Assembly: GCF_002980595.1 (NCBI RefSeq)
Contig: NZ_PVLQ01000027.1
Coordinates: 124,001-188,000 of the forward strand
Length of the DNA stretch: 64,000 nt
DNA from: Malikia granosa
Lineage (GTDB): Bacteria; Pseudomonadota; Gammaproteobacteria; Burkholderiales; Burkholderiaceae_C
Direction: 5' to 3'
Position numbers and translations under genes: made by a program. Below the pieces are notes generated by a model that worked only from the letters and a program-made list of their open reading frames with translations, was not told the origin of the DNA and searched no databases. Below are positions 27,222 to 36,143 of this stretch, piece after piece (the stretch's first letter is position 1; each line of letters starts with the position of its first letter).

Positions 27222-27608
27222 TCAGGCCGTCTTGGCGAAGCGCGGTTGCAGGTCGGTCGCATCGCCCTGGTAGAAGCCGCTGTAATGCTGCAGCAGCTTC
27301 TCGCCCACGGCCGGGTCCTGGTCGGCGCGCAGCACGGCTTCCGAGAAGCCGCAGCGCCGCATCTGCAGCAGCTGGTCGACCAGCACGTCGCCGGTGGCGC
27401 GGATCACGCCGGCAAAGCCGAGCCGACGGCGCAGCTCGAAGGCCTGGCTGAAGGCGCGGCCATCGGCGAACTTGGGGAAGGCCAGGTCGATGCGCTGCAC
27501 CCCGGTCAGGTCCAGCGTCTGCACATCGACGTCATTGGCCACGGTCAGCAAGGCGCCAGCGGCCGGTGCGGCTTCGGTGGCGAGGTCTTGGGCGTTCAGC
27601 AGTTTCAT
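27222..27608 (-). CDS. DUF934 protein of the sulfate-assimilation operon
   Basis: A 128-residue protein with the DUF934 pattern (LPKFADGRAFS-like FPKFADGRAFSQAFELRRRLGF, GDVLVDQLLQMRRCGF). This family is encoded between cysI and cysH in many proteobacteria. Its exact role in sulfite or sulfate reduction is not established. I start it at ATG 27608; the longer open frame lies over cysI. The gap to cysI is 29 bases. Confidence 0.9.
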   Translation of the reverse strand: MKLLNAQDLATEAAPAAGALLTVANDVDVQTLDLTGVQRIDLAFPKFADGRAFSQAFELRRRLGFAGVIRATGDVLVDQLLQMRRCGFSEAVLRADQDPAVGEKLLQHYSGFYQGDATDLQPRFAKTA

Positions 27609-27637
27609 GGTCTGGTTCTCGTCGGTTCGGCAGTCGT

Positions 27638-29428
27638 TCAGGCCTCGGTGCGCGCGGTGGCCACGCGCACGGCATTGGCGGCGGCCTTGTAGGGCTCGGC
27701 GCCGACGCGCTGGTAGGTGGCCAGGAAGGTTTCGCCGGGCTGGCGCTGCGCGACATGGGTCTCGAGCAGGGCCTCGATCACGTCGGGTACCTCGCCGTGG
27801 GCAAACGACGGGCCGATCACCTTGCCGGGAGTCGGCTTGCCGCTCAGGTCCGAGCCGTCCGAGCCGCCCAGCGTGACCTGGTACCACTCCTTGCCGTCCT
27901 TGTCGACGCCCAGGATGCCGATATGGCCGCTGTGGTGGTGACCGCAGCTATTGATGCAGCCGCTGATGTGCAGGTCGATCTCGCCCAGGTCCTCCAGCTC
28001 GTCGAGGTCCTGGTAGCGCTCGGTGATGGCGTCGGCCAGCGGCAGCGAGCGCGCATTGGCCAGGTCGCAGAAGTCACCGCCCGGGCAGGCGATCATGTCG
28101 GTCAGCAGGCGCACATTGGCCTTGGCCAGGCCCAGGCGCTTGGCTTCGCGCCAGACCGCGGGCAGCAAGTCGGCACGCACCCAGGGCAGCACCAGGTTCT
28201 GGTCATGGGTCACGCGCAGCTCGCCGGCGCTGAAGGCATCGGCCAGCTCGGCCACCGCGTCGAGCTGGTCGGCGGTCGCGTCGCCCGGCGACTGGCCCAC
28301 GCGCTTGAACGACAGCGTGACCGCGCGCAGCGCCGGGTTGCGGTGCGGCTGCACATTGCGCGCCAGCCAGCGCTGGAATTCGGCGGCTTCCTCGGCGCTG
28401 ACCGGCTCGGCTGCCGGGGCGCTGAAATCGATTGTCGGCTCTACGAAGCAGGCCTGCACGCGCGCCAGCTCGGCTTCGGTGATGGTGTGCGGGCCGCCGT
28501 CCTGCTCGAGGATGCGGCGGAACTCGGTCTCGACCTCGTCGAAGTAGCGCTGGCCCTCGGCCTTGACCAGGATCTTGATGCGCGCCTTGTACAGGTTGTC
28601 GCGCCGGCCCCAGAGGTTGTAGACCCGGATCACGGCTTCCAGGTAGTTGAGCAGCTGGTTCCAGGGCAGGAAGTCGCGGATGGTGGTCGCGATCACCGGG
28701 GTGCGGCCCATGCCGCCGCCCACCAGCACCTCGAAGCCGAGCTCGCCGGCCTCGTTCCTCTTGAGCTTGAGGCCGATGTCATGCCAGGCGGTCGCGGCGC
28801 GGTCCTCGGTCGCGCCGACGATGGCGCACTTGAACTTGCGCGGCAGGAAGCCGAACTCGGGGTGCAGCGTGCTCCACTGGCGCAGGATCTCGCCGAAGGG
28901 GCGCGGATCGGCGATCTCGTCGACCGCCACCCCGGCCAGCGCGTCGCTGGTGGTGTTGCGGATGCAGTTGCCGCTGGTCTGGATGCCATGCAGGCCGACC
29001 GTGGCCAGCAGGTCCATCACGTCGGCAGCCTGGGTCAGCGGAATCCAGTTGAACTGGACGTTCTGGCGCGTCGTGAAATGGGCGTAGCCGGTCAGCAGGC
29101 GGCTGCCGATGGCCTTGCCGTCGCGCAGCTGGATGTCGCCGAGCTTGTTCTGTGCCGCCACCGCGCCCTGGAACACCTCGTGGCTGGGCTGGTCGTACTC
29201 GCGCGCGATCCGGCCCAGCACGCGCAGCTGCTTGGTGCTCAGTTCGCCGTAGGGCACGGCAACGCGCAGCATGGGCGCGTGGCGCTGGATGTACCAGCCA
29301 TTCTGCAGCCGCAGCGGCTTGAACTCGTCGCCGCCCAGTGTGCCGGCATGGAAGCGATCGAGCTGGTCGCGGAACTGCTCGGCGCGCTGGCGCACGAACT
29401 GGCGGTCAAATTCGGTGTATTGGTACAT
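27638..29428 (-). CDS. cysI: Sulfite reductase hemoprotein subunit
   Basis: A 596-residue siroheme/[4Fe-4S] protein of the nitrite/sulfite reductase family. The N-terminal half carries TSGNCIRNTTSDALAG, and the cluster ligands lie in the C-terminal half (ACPGGDFCDLA and GCINSCGHHHSGHIG). The genes around it (DUF934, cysH, cysD, cysN, TauE exporter) indicate reduction of sulfite to sulfide. There is no cysJ flavoprotein gene in the operon, so electrons may come from ferredoxin; fdxA and its reductase are just downstream. Confidence 0.93.
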   Translation of the reverse strand: MYQYTEFDRQFVRQRAEQFRDQLDRFHAGTLGGDEFKPLRLQNGWYIQRHAPMLRVAVPYGELSTKQLRVLGRIAREYDQPSHEVFQGAVAAQNKLGDIQLRDGKAIGSRLLTGYAHFTTRQNVQFNWIPLTQAADVMDLLATVGLHGIQTSGNCIRNTTSDALAGVAVDEIADPRPFGEILRQWSTLHPEFGFLPRKFKCAIVGATEDRAATAWHDIGLKLKRNEAGELGFEVLVGGGMGRTPVIATTIRDFLPWNQLLNYLEAVIRVYNLWGRRDNLYKARIKILVKAEGQRYFDEVETEFRRILEQDGGPHTITEAELARVQACFVEPTIDFSAPAAEPVSAEEAAEFQRWLARNVQPHRNPALRAVTLSFKRVGQSPGDATADQLDAVAELADAFSAGELRVTHDQNLVLPWVRADLLPAVWREAKRLGLAKANVRLLTDMIACPGGDFCDLANARSLPLADAITERYQDLDELEDLGEIDLHISGCINSCGHHHSGHIGILGVDKDGKEWYQVTLGGSDGSDLSGKPTPGKVIGPSFAHGEVPDVIEALLETHVAQRQPGETFLATYQRVGAEPYKAAANAVRVATARTEA

Positions 29429-29452
29429 ACGGGTTCAGGTTCAATAAACGGT

Positions 29453-30277
29453 TCAGACGGCGATCAGCTTGGTGCCGGCATAGGCCAGCAGCAGCGCCAG
29501 CAGCGAGCGCACCAGGCGCTCCGGGGTCTTGTGGATCAGCTGGGCGCCGATCCAGATGCCGGGCAGCGAGCCCGCCAGCAGCTTGAGCAGCAGCTCCCAG
29601 TCGACCGAGCCCAGCGAGGCGTGCCCCAGCCCGGCGACCAGGGTCAGCGGCACGGCATAGGCGATATCGGCCGCAATGATACGCGGCAGCGGCAGCAGCG
29701 GAAACAGCACCAGCAACACCGTCACGCCGATGGCGCCGGCACCGACCGAGGTCAGCGTGACCAGGCAGCCGATCAGGGCGCCGAACAGCACCGGCAGGCT
29801 CCAGTGGCGCGCGCGCATCGCATCGGTCGGCTCGCCGCCGCCGCCCGTCGCGACCCGCTGGCCCTGGCTGTCCATCACGCGCTGCGGCGGCTTGCGCATG
29901 CGGATCGCCTTGAACAGGGTGGCGCCGGCGGTCAGCAGCAGCGCGCAGCCCAGGGTGGTGGTCATAAGCTTTTGCACCGCGGCGCTGGCCGCGCCGAGTT
30001 CGTGCAGCGCATAGAGGGTCGCGAACGAGGCCGGCAGGCTGCCGGCGCAGAGCTGGCCGACCACGCGCCAGGGCACCAGCCGCTGCCGCATCAGGCTGAT
30101 GGTGCCGCCGGCCTTGGTGAAGGCCGCGAACAGCAGGTCGGTGCCGACCGCCATGTAGGGCTTGACGCCGAAGAAGAAGATCAGGATCGGGGTCATCAGC
30201 GAGCCACCGCCGACGCCGGTCAAGCCGACGATCAGACCCACTGCAAAACCCGCGATGACAAAGCCAATATCGTGCAT
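29453..30277 (-). CDS. TauE/SafE-family sulfite exporter
   Basis: A 274-residue membrane protein with about seven segments and the family repeats: AGFAVGLIVGLTGVGGGSLMTP near the N-terminus and TSVGAGAIGVTVLL in the second half. The start is ATG 30277 (MHDIGF); an upstream in-frame codon at 30313 is less likely. It is the first gene of the cys operon, 24 bases before cysI. Such proteins export sulfite or organosulfonates and may relieve sulfite stress here. The T-rich leader upstream (30278-30372) is a likely LysR-type (CysB) control region, though I could not define a site. Confidence 0.9.
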   Translation of the reverse strand: MHDIGFVIAGFAVGLIVGLTGVGGGSLMTPILIFFFGVKPYMAVGTDLLFAAFTKAGGTISLMRQRLVPWRVVGQLCAGSLPASFATLYALHELGAASAAVQKLMTTTLGCALLLTAGATLFKAIRMRKPPQRVMDSQGQRVATGGGGEPTDAMRARHWSLPVLFGALIGCLVTLTSVGAGAIGVTVLLVLFPLLPLPRIIAADIAYAVPLTLVAGLGHASLGSVDWELLLKLLAGSLPGIWIGAQLIHKTPERLVRSLLALLLAYAGTKLIAV

Positions 30278-30372
30278 GGGTCGCCACTGTAGAGTGGAGC
30301 CTAATAATCCCAAACGATTTTTTTCTTGTTTCTACATGCAGAAAAAGTAATAAGCTGTCCAGCAGGCTGGGC

Positions 30373-32304
30373 TCAGGCGGATCGGTTCGCTGCCTTCTGG
30401 CCAAAGCGCGACGCCAGCAGCGACTGCGCCAGCTTGCGCTCGACCGGCCAGGGCTCGCCGTGCATCAGCGCCGCCAGCAGTTCGCCGCACAGCACCGACA
30501 GCGTCAGGCCGCGCGCGCCCATGCCGGCGCAGACCTGCAGGCCCGGCCAGGCCTGTGCATCCAGCGGGCCGACCGCCGGCACCCGGTCCGGCAGGGTGCA
30601 GCGCAGGCCGGCCCAGGCGCCGGCCTGCTCGAAGGCCGGTGCCAGCGCCTGCCCCAGCGCCGGCAGCAGGCGCATCAGCTTGTCGCGGTTGGCGACCTGG
30701 TCCTCGGGCTTGAGCAAGGCCTCGGTGACCGCGCGCTCGAAGGTCGAGCCCGCGATCCAGGCCGGGCGGCCGTCCGGACCGGGCGTGCCGCTGACGAAGC
30801 AGCCATGGCCGTTGACCGGCATGGCGGGCAGCAGGGCCCGGACTTCGGGCGGCAACTCCTCCAGCGCGCCCCAGCTGATCTGGCCGCGCAGCGGATTGAG
30901 CGGCGGCGAGGCCAGGCCGGCGCGCTCCAGCAAATCGCGCGTGGCATAGGCGCTGGCGAGCACGACCTGCTCGGCGCGGGCCAGTTCGCTGCCAGCGCCG
31001 TCGAGCAGGCGCCAGCCGCCCTCGGCCAGCGGCTCCAGCGCCGCGACCCGGCAGCCGCCGCGCCATTCGATCCGCGGATGCCGCAGCTGTGCGCCGACCA
31101 GGCGGGCCGGACGCAGCCAGCCGGCCAGTCCGTGCCAGAGCGCCTGGCTGTCGGGGGCCAGTCCGGCGGCTGCCAGTTCGTCCGGGCTGGCCGTGCGGCT
31201 CGACGGCAAGCCGGCCTGCTGCCAGATTTCAGTACGCGGCAGGCTGTGCTTGCCCTCGATCTGGTGCTCGAGCACCCCGCTGGGCGCCCAGTCCTCGCCC
31301 TCGCGCAGCAGGTCGGCGGCACGCTGCAGCGTCAGGCGCACGCCAGCGCGCGTCAGGCGTGACAGCGCCGCGTCGTCGGGCGACACATGCGGCGCGACCA
31401 GTCCGGCCGGCAGCCCCGAGGCGCCGGCCGCGGGAGCGTCGGCAGCGTCGAGCAGCAGCACCTGCCAGCCGCGCTGGGCCAGGCTCCAGGCGCAGGCCGA
31501 GCCCGACAGCCCGGCGCCGACGATGACCGCGCGCCGCTTGGCCGGTGCCTGGCCCAGGCGCAACATGGCCTTGGGTTGCCAGCGCGGCGCGAAGCAGGCG
31601 CGCAGGCAGTCACGCTTGGGCGGCAGGCCGGCGGCTTTCTCGACCGCGAAGCCCGCCGTGACCAGCCCGTCGCGCAAGGCGCGCGCAATGGTCCAGGTGG
31701 CCAGCCGCGTGCCGGGCCGGCTCAGCCGCGCCACCGCCCTGAGCAGCGGCAGCTCCCACAGCTCGGGGTTGACCTCTGGGCTGAAGCCATCGAGGAAGAT
31801 GCTGTCGACGGCCGAATCCAGGGTCGGCAGCAGGTCCTGCGCCAGTCCTATCGCCAGCGTCAGCTGGACCTGGCCGCCCTCGAACACCAGGCGATGGATG
31901 CCCGGCAGCATGGCCTGCCACTGCCCGGCGAGCTGTTCCGCCAGGGCCTGCCGTTCCGGGAAGGGGCGGGCGCTGCGCCGGATGTCGTCGGCACTGACCG
32001 GCGTCGATTCGACCGAAGTGAAGAACAGTCGCTGCGGCCGCTGCGGGTCGTCGCGCCAGGCCTGCCAGGTCGCCAGGAAGTTCAGCCCGAGCCCGAAGCC
32101 GGTCTCGAGCAGCTGCCAGCTCTCGCGGCCTGACCATTGCGCGGGGCTGCCGTCGTCGCCGCGCAGCAGGCCGCACCCGGCCAGGAAGACATGACGTGCC
32201 TGCTCCAGTCCGCCGCGACCGTCGACGCCGGTGCTGCGGTAGACATCGTCGAAGCGCAGGCTGTGCGGCGTGCCATCCTCCAGCCAGCTGACCGGGCTGA
32301 CCAT
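30373..32304 (-). CDS. mnmC: Bifunctional tRNA wobble-uridine modification protein MnmC
   Basis: A 643-residue fusion. The N-terminal methyltransferase (about 1-245) has LLETGFGLGLNFLATW and SIFLDGFSPEVNPELW. The C-terminal FAD-dependent demodifying domain starts near residue 262 with AVIVGAGLSGSACAW and contains GLPAGLVAPHVS and VCAGMGARGLT. It converts cmnm5(s2)U to mnm5(s2)U at position 34 of several tRNAs. The gene starts 7 bases after the yggX stop, so the two are co-transcribed. Confidence 0.93.
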   Translation of the reverse strand: MVSPVSWLEDGTPHSLRFDDVYRSTGVDGRGGLEQARHVFLAGCGLLRGDDGSPAQWSGRESWQLLETGFGLGLNFLATWQAWRDDPQRPQRLFFTSVESTPVSADDIRRSARPFPERQALAEQLAGQWQAMLPGIHRLVFEGGQVQLTLAIGLAQDLLPTLDSAVDSIFLDGFSPEVNPELWELPLLRAVARLSRPGTRLATWTIARALRDGLVTAGFAVEKAAGLPPKRDCLRACFAPRWQPKAMLRLGQAPAKRRAVIVGAGLSGSACAWSLAQRGWQVLLLDAADAPAAGASGLPAGLVAPHVSPDDAALSRLTRAGVRLTLQRAADLLREGEDWAPSGVLEHQIEGKHSLPRTEIWQQAGLPSSRTASPDELAAAGLAPDSQALWHGLAGWLRPARLVGAQLRHPRIEWRGGCRVAALEPLAEGGWRLLDGAGSELARAEQVVLASAYATRDLLERAGLASPPLNPLRGQISWGALEELPPEVRALLPAMPVNGHGCFVSGTPGPDGRPAWIAGSTFERAVTEALLKPEDQVANRDKLMRLLPALGQALAPAFEQAGAWAGLRCTLPDRVPAVGPLDAQAWPGLQVCAGMGARGLTLSVLCGELLAALMHGEPWPVERKLAQSLLASRFGQKAANRSA

Positions 32305-32311
32305 GCCGCGA

Positions 32312-32587
32312 TCAGGATTCGGTCGGCGGCACGTAGCCGGCGGCCTGGTCGGCGCCTTCGCCGAAGAAATGCTTCTCCATCTGGCGGGCCAGGTACTGGC
32401 GGGCGCGGGCGTCGGCCAGGTTCAGGCGGTTCTCGTTGACCAGCATGGTCTGGTGCTTGAGCCAGTCGGCCCAGGCCTGCTTGCTCACGCTTTGCCAGAT
32501 GCGCTTGCCCATTTCGCCGGGGTAGGGCGGGAAATCCAGGCCTTCGGCCTCGACGCCGAGCTTGATGCATTGAACGGTGCGCGCCAT
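32312..32587 (-). CDS. yggX: YggX-type Fe(II)-trafficking / oxidative damage protection protein
   Basis: A 91-residue protein with the family landmarks [11 protein letters not shown] (with its conserved Cys7), [14 protein letters not shown] and [15 protein letters not shown]. YggX protects iron-sulfur enzymes and is linked to iron handling under oxidative stress. It is the first gene of a two-gene unit with mnmC. The C-terminal extension ([17 protein letters not shown]) is typical of betaproteobacterial members. Confidence 0.95.
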   Translation of the reverse strand: MARTVQCIKLGVEAEGLDFPPYPGEMGKRIWQSVSKQAWADWLKHQTMLVNENRLNLADARARQYLARQMEKHFFGEGADQAAGYVPPTES

Positions 32588-32891
32588 CTTGCTATCCTTC
32601 TTTAGAAATTCAGGTTATGAAAGTATGAAATTTTATTGTTTCTTCTGTCTGGCAAGCGCGGGCACAATCCGCCCCGCTGACCAAGCGTGAGACTGTAGCA
32701 AGCTTTGCATGTCCGATCCGGCGCGGGCTTGATCTGGCGCAAGCAGGGGTGGGATCATCCCCAGGCGCTACACTACGGGCCTTTGCTGCCTGGCAGCGAC
32801 TGACCCATTTCCATCCGGCCCTGCAGACGGTCACCGACTGTCCGGGCACAGGCAGCGCCGACCCGGCCCTGCCTGGCATAGAGCTAAGACC
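32588..32891. other. 304-base intergenic region between yggX and fpr
   Basis: This is the only gap above 300 bases. It must hold the divergent promoters of yggX-mnmC and fpr. The yggX-proximal 60 bases are AT-rich. An FNR-like box (32729-32742) and a possible -10 (TACACT, 32769-32774) point toward fpr. I see no open reading frame with a ribosome-binding site and no RNA gene in it. Confidence 0.6.
32729..32742. promoter_or_regulatory. FNR-like box upstream of fpr
   Basis: TTGATCTGGCGCAA has one perfect half (TTGAT) and one partial half (CGCAA). A possible -10 (TACACT at 32769) would put its centre near -45, close to but not exactly at the usual activating position. Confidence 0.3.
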
Positions 32892-33668
32892 ATGAGCGCA
32901 TTCCTCGAAGAGACCGTTCTGACCGTTCACCACTGGACCGACCGTCTGTTCAGCTTCACCACCACCCGCGACCAGGCGCTGCGGTTCTCGAACGGCCATT
33001 TCACGATGATCGGCCTGCGCAAGGAAGACGGCAAGCCGCTGCTGCGCGCCTACAGCATCGCCAGCGCCAACTACGAGGAGCACCTCGAGTTCCTGAGCAT
33101 CAAGGTGCCCGACGGCCCGCTGACCAGTCGCCTGCAGCACATCAAGGTGGGCGACAAGATCATCGTCGGCCGCAAGCCGACCGGCACCCTGCTGATCGAC
33201 TACCTGCTGCCGGGCAAGAACCTGTACCTGATGGGCACCGGCACCGGCCTGGCGCCCTGGATGAGCATCATCCGCGACCCCGAGACCTACGAGCGCTTCG
33301 AGAAGGTCATCGTCATGCACGGCGTGCGCGAGGTCAAGGAACTGGCCTACCGCGACTACATCACCCAGGAGCTTCCCGCACACGAGTTCCTCGGCGAGAT
33401 CGTCGCCGGCAAGCTGGTCTACTACCCGATGGTCACGCGCGAGCCCTTCGAGCGCCAGGGCCGCATCGGCGACCTGATCGAGAGCGGCCAGGTCGCGCGC
33501 GAACTCGGCCTGCCCGACCTCAATCCCGAGACCGACCGCGTCATGATCTGCGGCAGCCCCGAGATGCTCAAGAGCCTGAAGGAACTGTGCGAGAAGCGCG
33601 GCTTCAAGGAAGGCAACACCAGCACGCCGGGCGACTTCGTCGTCGAGCGCGCCTTCGTCGAGCAGTGA
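32892..33668 (+). CDS. fpr: Ferredoxin/flavodoxin-NADP+ reductase
   Basis: A 258-residue FAD enzyme of the bacterial Fpr type. It shows RAYSIASANYEEHLEFLSIKV (FAD site), GKNLYLMGTGTGLAPWMSII (NADP site) and ICGSPEMLK, and ends FVVERAFVEQ, typical of the short-tail class II bacterial enzymes. It moves electrons between NADP(H) and ferredoxin or flavodoxin, often under oxidative stress. It is monocistronic with a strong terminator. It is not related in fold family to the TrxR-like reductase at 22457-23533. Confidence 0.95.
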   Translation: MSAFLEETVLTVHHWTDRLFSFTTTRDQALRFSNGHFTMIGLRKEDGKPLLRAYSIASANYEEHLEFLSIKVPDGPLTSRLQHIKVGDKIIVGRKPTGTLLIDYLLPGKNLYLMGTGTGLAPWMSIIRDPETYERFEKVIVMHGVREVKELAYRDYITQELPAHEFLGEIVAGKLVYYPMVTREPFERQGRIGDLIESGQVARELGLPDLNPETDRVMICGSPEMLKSLKELCEKRGFKEGNTSTPGDFVVERAFVEQ

Positions 33669-33687
33669 GCCTGCCGGCGCAAGCATG

Positions 33688-33721
33688 AAAAAAAGGACGG
33701 CCTGATGGTCGTCCTTTTTTG
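33688..33721 (+). terminator. Intrinsic terminator after fpr
   Basis: GGACGGCC-TGAT-GGTCGTCC forms an 8-bp stem with one G-U pair, flanked by an A run and a T run. Confidence 0.92.
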
Positions 33722-33754
33722 TTGGATACTAGGGTTTTCGCCTAGGTGCAACCG

Positions 33755-34264
33755 ATGGGTCCAGTCTTGCCAGCCTTATCTTCACTCTTCGCCCAACCGC
33801 GCCGCCTGCTGGCGCTGATCGCCGTCGCCTGCATCGCCTTGCTGGGCTTCGGCCTCTATCTGCAGCATGTGGTCGGGCTCGAGCCCTGCCCGATGTGCAT
33901 CGTGCAGCGCTACCTGTTCATCCTGGTCGCGCTGGTCGCGGGCATCGGTGCGGCGCTGCCGGCAGCTGCCGCGCGCTGGAGCGGCGGCCTGATGGCGCTG
34001 CTCTCGCTCACGGGCGCTGGCGTCGCCGCGCGCCAGAGCTGGCTGCAATGGTTTCCGCCCGAGGTCTCGACCTGCGGCCGCGACCTGTTCGGCATGATCG
34101 AGGCCTTCCCGCTCAAGCGCGTGATCCCGATGCTGTTCCGCGGCAGCGGCGACTGCAGCGCGGTCGACTGGACCTTCCTCGGGCTGACGATCGCCAACTG
34201 GTCCTTCCTGAACTTCCTGCTGGTGGCAGCGCTCGGCGCCGCATTGCTGCTGCGTCGGCGCTGA
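33755..34264 (+). CDS. dsbB: Disulfide bond formation protein DsbB
   Basis: A 169-residue inner-membrane protein with four membrane segments that reoxidises DsbA and passes electrons to quinone. The first Cys pair is in LEPCPMCIVQR and the second in VSTCGRDL and SGDCSAVDW, all four present. It uses ATG 33755 or GTG 33746 (three more residues). It converges on the PPK2 gene, whose stop lies 7 bases beyond. No dsbA is nearby. Confidence 0.92.
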   Translation: MGPVLPALSSLFAQPRRLLALIAVACIALLGFGLYLQHVVGLEPCPMCIVQRYLFILVALVAGIGAALPAAAARWSGGLMALLSLTGAGVAARQSWLQWFPPEVSTCGRDLFGMIEAFPLKRVIPMLFRGSGDCSAVDWTFLGLTIANWSFLNFLLVAALGAALLLRRR

Positions 34265-34271
34265 AGCGCCT

Positions 34272-35462
34272 TCAGAGCAGCGCGCCGCTCTTCTCGCCGC
34301 GCTCGTAGACCACATGCGCGCGGCCCACGATCAGCGGGTCGAGCTTGCCGATGGCGTTCAGGTCCTTGTTGCCGTAGTTGAGCTTGTGCAGCACGTAGCG
34401 CATCGCGTTCAGGCGCGCGCGCTTCTTGCAGTCGCTCTTGATTACGGTCCAGGGGGCGTCCGCGGTGTCGGTCTCGAAGAACATCGCTTCCTTGGCCCGG
34501 GTGTAGTCGTCCCACTTGTCCAGGCTCGCGAGGTCGACCGGGCTGAGCTTCCACTGCTTGAGCGGATGGACCTCGCGCTCCTTGAAGCGGCGGCGCTGCT
34601 CGGCCTGGCTGACCGAGAACCAGAACTTGATCAGCTGCACCCCGCTGCGCACCAGGTGGCGCTCGAAGTCGGGCGCCTGGCGCATGAATTCCTGGTATTC
34701 GGCGTCCGAGCAGAAGCCCATCACGCGCTCGACGCCGGCGCGGTTGTACCAGCTGCGGTCGAACAGCACGATCTCGCCCGCGGTCGGCAGATGCTGGACA
34801 TAGCGCTGGAAATACCACTGGCCGCGCTCGACCTCGCTCGGTTTCTCGAGCGCGACCACATGGGCGCCGCGCGGGTTCAGGTGCTCCATGAAGCGCTTGA
34901 TGGTGCCGCCCTTGCCGGCGGCGTCGCGGCCCTCGAACAGGATCACGACGCGCTGGCCGGTCTCCTTGACCCAGGCCTGCAGCTTGAGCAGCTCGACCTG
35001 CAGCTGGTATTTCTGCGCCTCGTAGCTCGAGCGGCGCATCAGGTGCTTGTAGGGATAGCCGCCGTCGCGCCAGTCGGGGGCGAGCTCGTCGTCGGGATGG
35101 CCCTTGACCGGCACCGGCTCGTCGAGCAGGGCCTGGCGCAGCACGGCCAGGTCGTCGGCCGAGGCGCCCTCCAGCGTGGCGCGCAGCGCGGCGGCGCGCT
35201 GTGCGGCTGCCAGTTCCTGATTGCCCAGCAGGTCCAGCACCGCCGCGAGCTGCTTGCCTTGCGCAGCCGCGGTCGCCTCCTGGGGGATATGGCGCGCCAG
35301 CGCCGCGCCGTCTAGCCTGGGCGCGATGTCGCCGCGCTTGGCGGCGCGCGACTTGCCGCTGGCCTTGTCGCCGGTCTTGCCGGCACGAACGGTTTTCTCA
35401 GGGCTCGGAACCGGCTTGCTGTCGATGTCTTCGGGGGCGTTGGGGTTCAGGGTCTGGCTCAT
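34272..35462 (-). CDS. ppk2: Polyphosphate kinase 2 family protein (first copy)
   Basis: A 396-residue PPK2. Walker A is LFEGRDAAGKGGTIKRF near residue 172, then WYFQRYVQHLPTAGEIVLFDRSWYNRAGVERVMGFC with the Walker B Asp and lid residues, and KQWKLSPVDL. It transfers phosphate between polyphosphate and nucleotides. About 130 extra N-terminal residues, Lys/Ala-rich at first, precede the catalytic domain and are absent from the second copy (47454-48380). It is transcribed alone, and I see no convincing Pho box before it. Confidence 0.93.
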   Translation of the reverse strand: MSQTLNPNAPEDIDSKPVPSPEKTVRAGKTGDKASGKSRAAKRGDIAPRLDGAALARHIPQEATAAAQGKQLAAVLDLLGNQELAAAQRAAALRATLEGASADDLAVLRQALLDEPVPVKGHPDDELAPDWRDGGYPYKHLMRRSSYEAQKYQLQVELLKLQAWVKETGQRVVILFEGRDAAGKGGTIKRFMEHLNPRGAHVVALEKPSEVERGQWYFQRYVQHLPTAGEIVLFDRSWYNRAGVERVMGFCSDAEYQEFMRQAPDFERHLVRSGVQLIKFWFSVSQAEQRRRFKEREVHPLKQWKLSPVDLASLDKWDDYTRAKEAMFFETDTADAPWTVIKSDCKKRARLNAMRYVLHKLNYGNKDLNAIGKLDPLIVGRAHVVYERGEKSGALL

Positions 35463-35515
35463 GTAACAGGTATCAAAGGTGATCCGACAAATTGTGTCAC
35501 CTCTTCATCCTGTTG

Positions 35516-36139
35516 TCACATTTCCGAGCTGATCAGTCGGATGCCGAGCCCGACGAAGACCAGCGCAGCGCAGCGGTTGAGCGTCCGCTGCGCGCGCGTC
35601 GAGCGCTGCAGCCATTGGCCCAGTCCGCCCGCGAGCCAGGCGAAGCTGCCGAACACGATCAGCGTCGCCAGCATGAACAGCGCGCCCAGGCGGGCGATCT
35701 GCCAGGGCACCGGCCCGGCGCCTGCCTGCACGAACTGCGGCAGCAGCGCCAGGAAGAAGATCGCCACCTTGGGATTGCTCAGGTTCATCAGCACGCCGCG
35801 GCCGTACAGGCGCCAGGGCTGCAGCGCCGGTTGGCCCTGCTGCGCCGACAGCGCGGCCGGTGCCCGCCAGGTGCCCCAGGCCAGGTACAGCAGGTAGGCA
35901 GCCCCGGCGAGCTTGAGCGCGCCGAAGGCGGTGGGCGAGGCCGCCAGCAGCGCCGCGAGCCCGAGCGCGACCGCCGCCGTGTGGCCGAGCAGGCCGGTGC
36001 ACAGTCCCAGTGTCACCAGCAGCCCGGCGCGCCGGCCCTGGGTCGCCGACTGCATCAGCACGAACAGGTTGTCCGGCCCCGGGCTCAGGCCCAGCAGCAG
36101 CGCGATCCCGAAAAAGCCCAGTTGTGCCTCGGCCGTCAT
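35516..36139 (-). CDS. LysE/RhtB-family amino-acid exporter
   Basis: A 207-residue membrane protein with about six segments. The family motif [26 protein letters not shown] is near the N-terminus and [23 protein letters not shown] in the middle. It probably exports an amino acid or related metabolite; the substrate cannot be deduced. It starts 4 bases after the pyrD stop on the same strand. Confidence 0.93.
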   Translation of the reverse strand: MTAEAQLGFFGIALLLGLSPGPDNLFVLMQSATQGRRAGLLVTLGLCTGLLGHTAAVALGLAALLAASPTAFGALKLAGAAYLLYLAWGTWRAPAALSAQQGQPALQPWRLYGRGVLMNLSNPKVAIFFLALLPQFVQAGAGPVPWQIARLGALFMLATLIVFGSFAWLAGGLGQWLQRSTRAQRTLNRCAALVFVGLGIRLISSEM

Positions 36140-36143
36140 GGCT

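Noticed and set aside
27566-30292. Plus-strand open frame of 908 codons opposite cysI and the TauE gene
   Set aside because: It spans several real genes and their gaps in one frame and has no recognisable motif.
35490-35520. Pair of TGTCAC repeats near the first PPK2 gene
   Set aside because: The spacing is 19 bases rather than 11, and the orientation faces away from the PPK2 gene.
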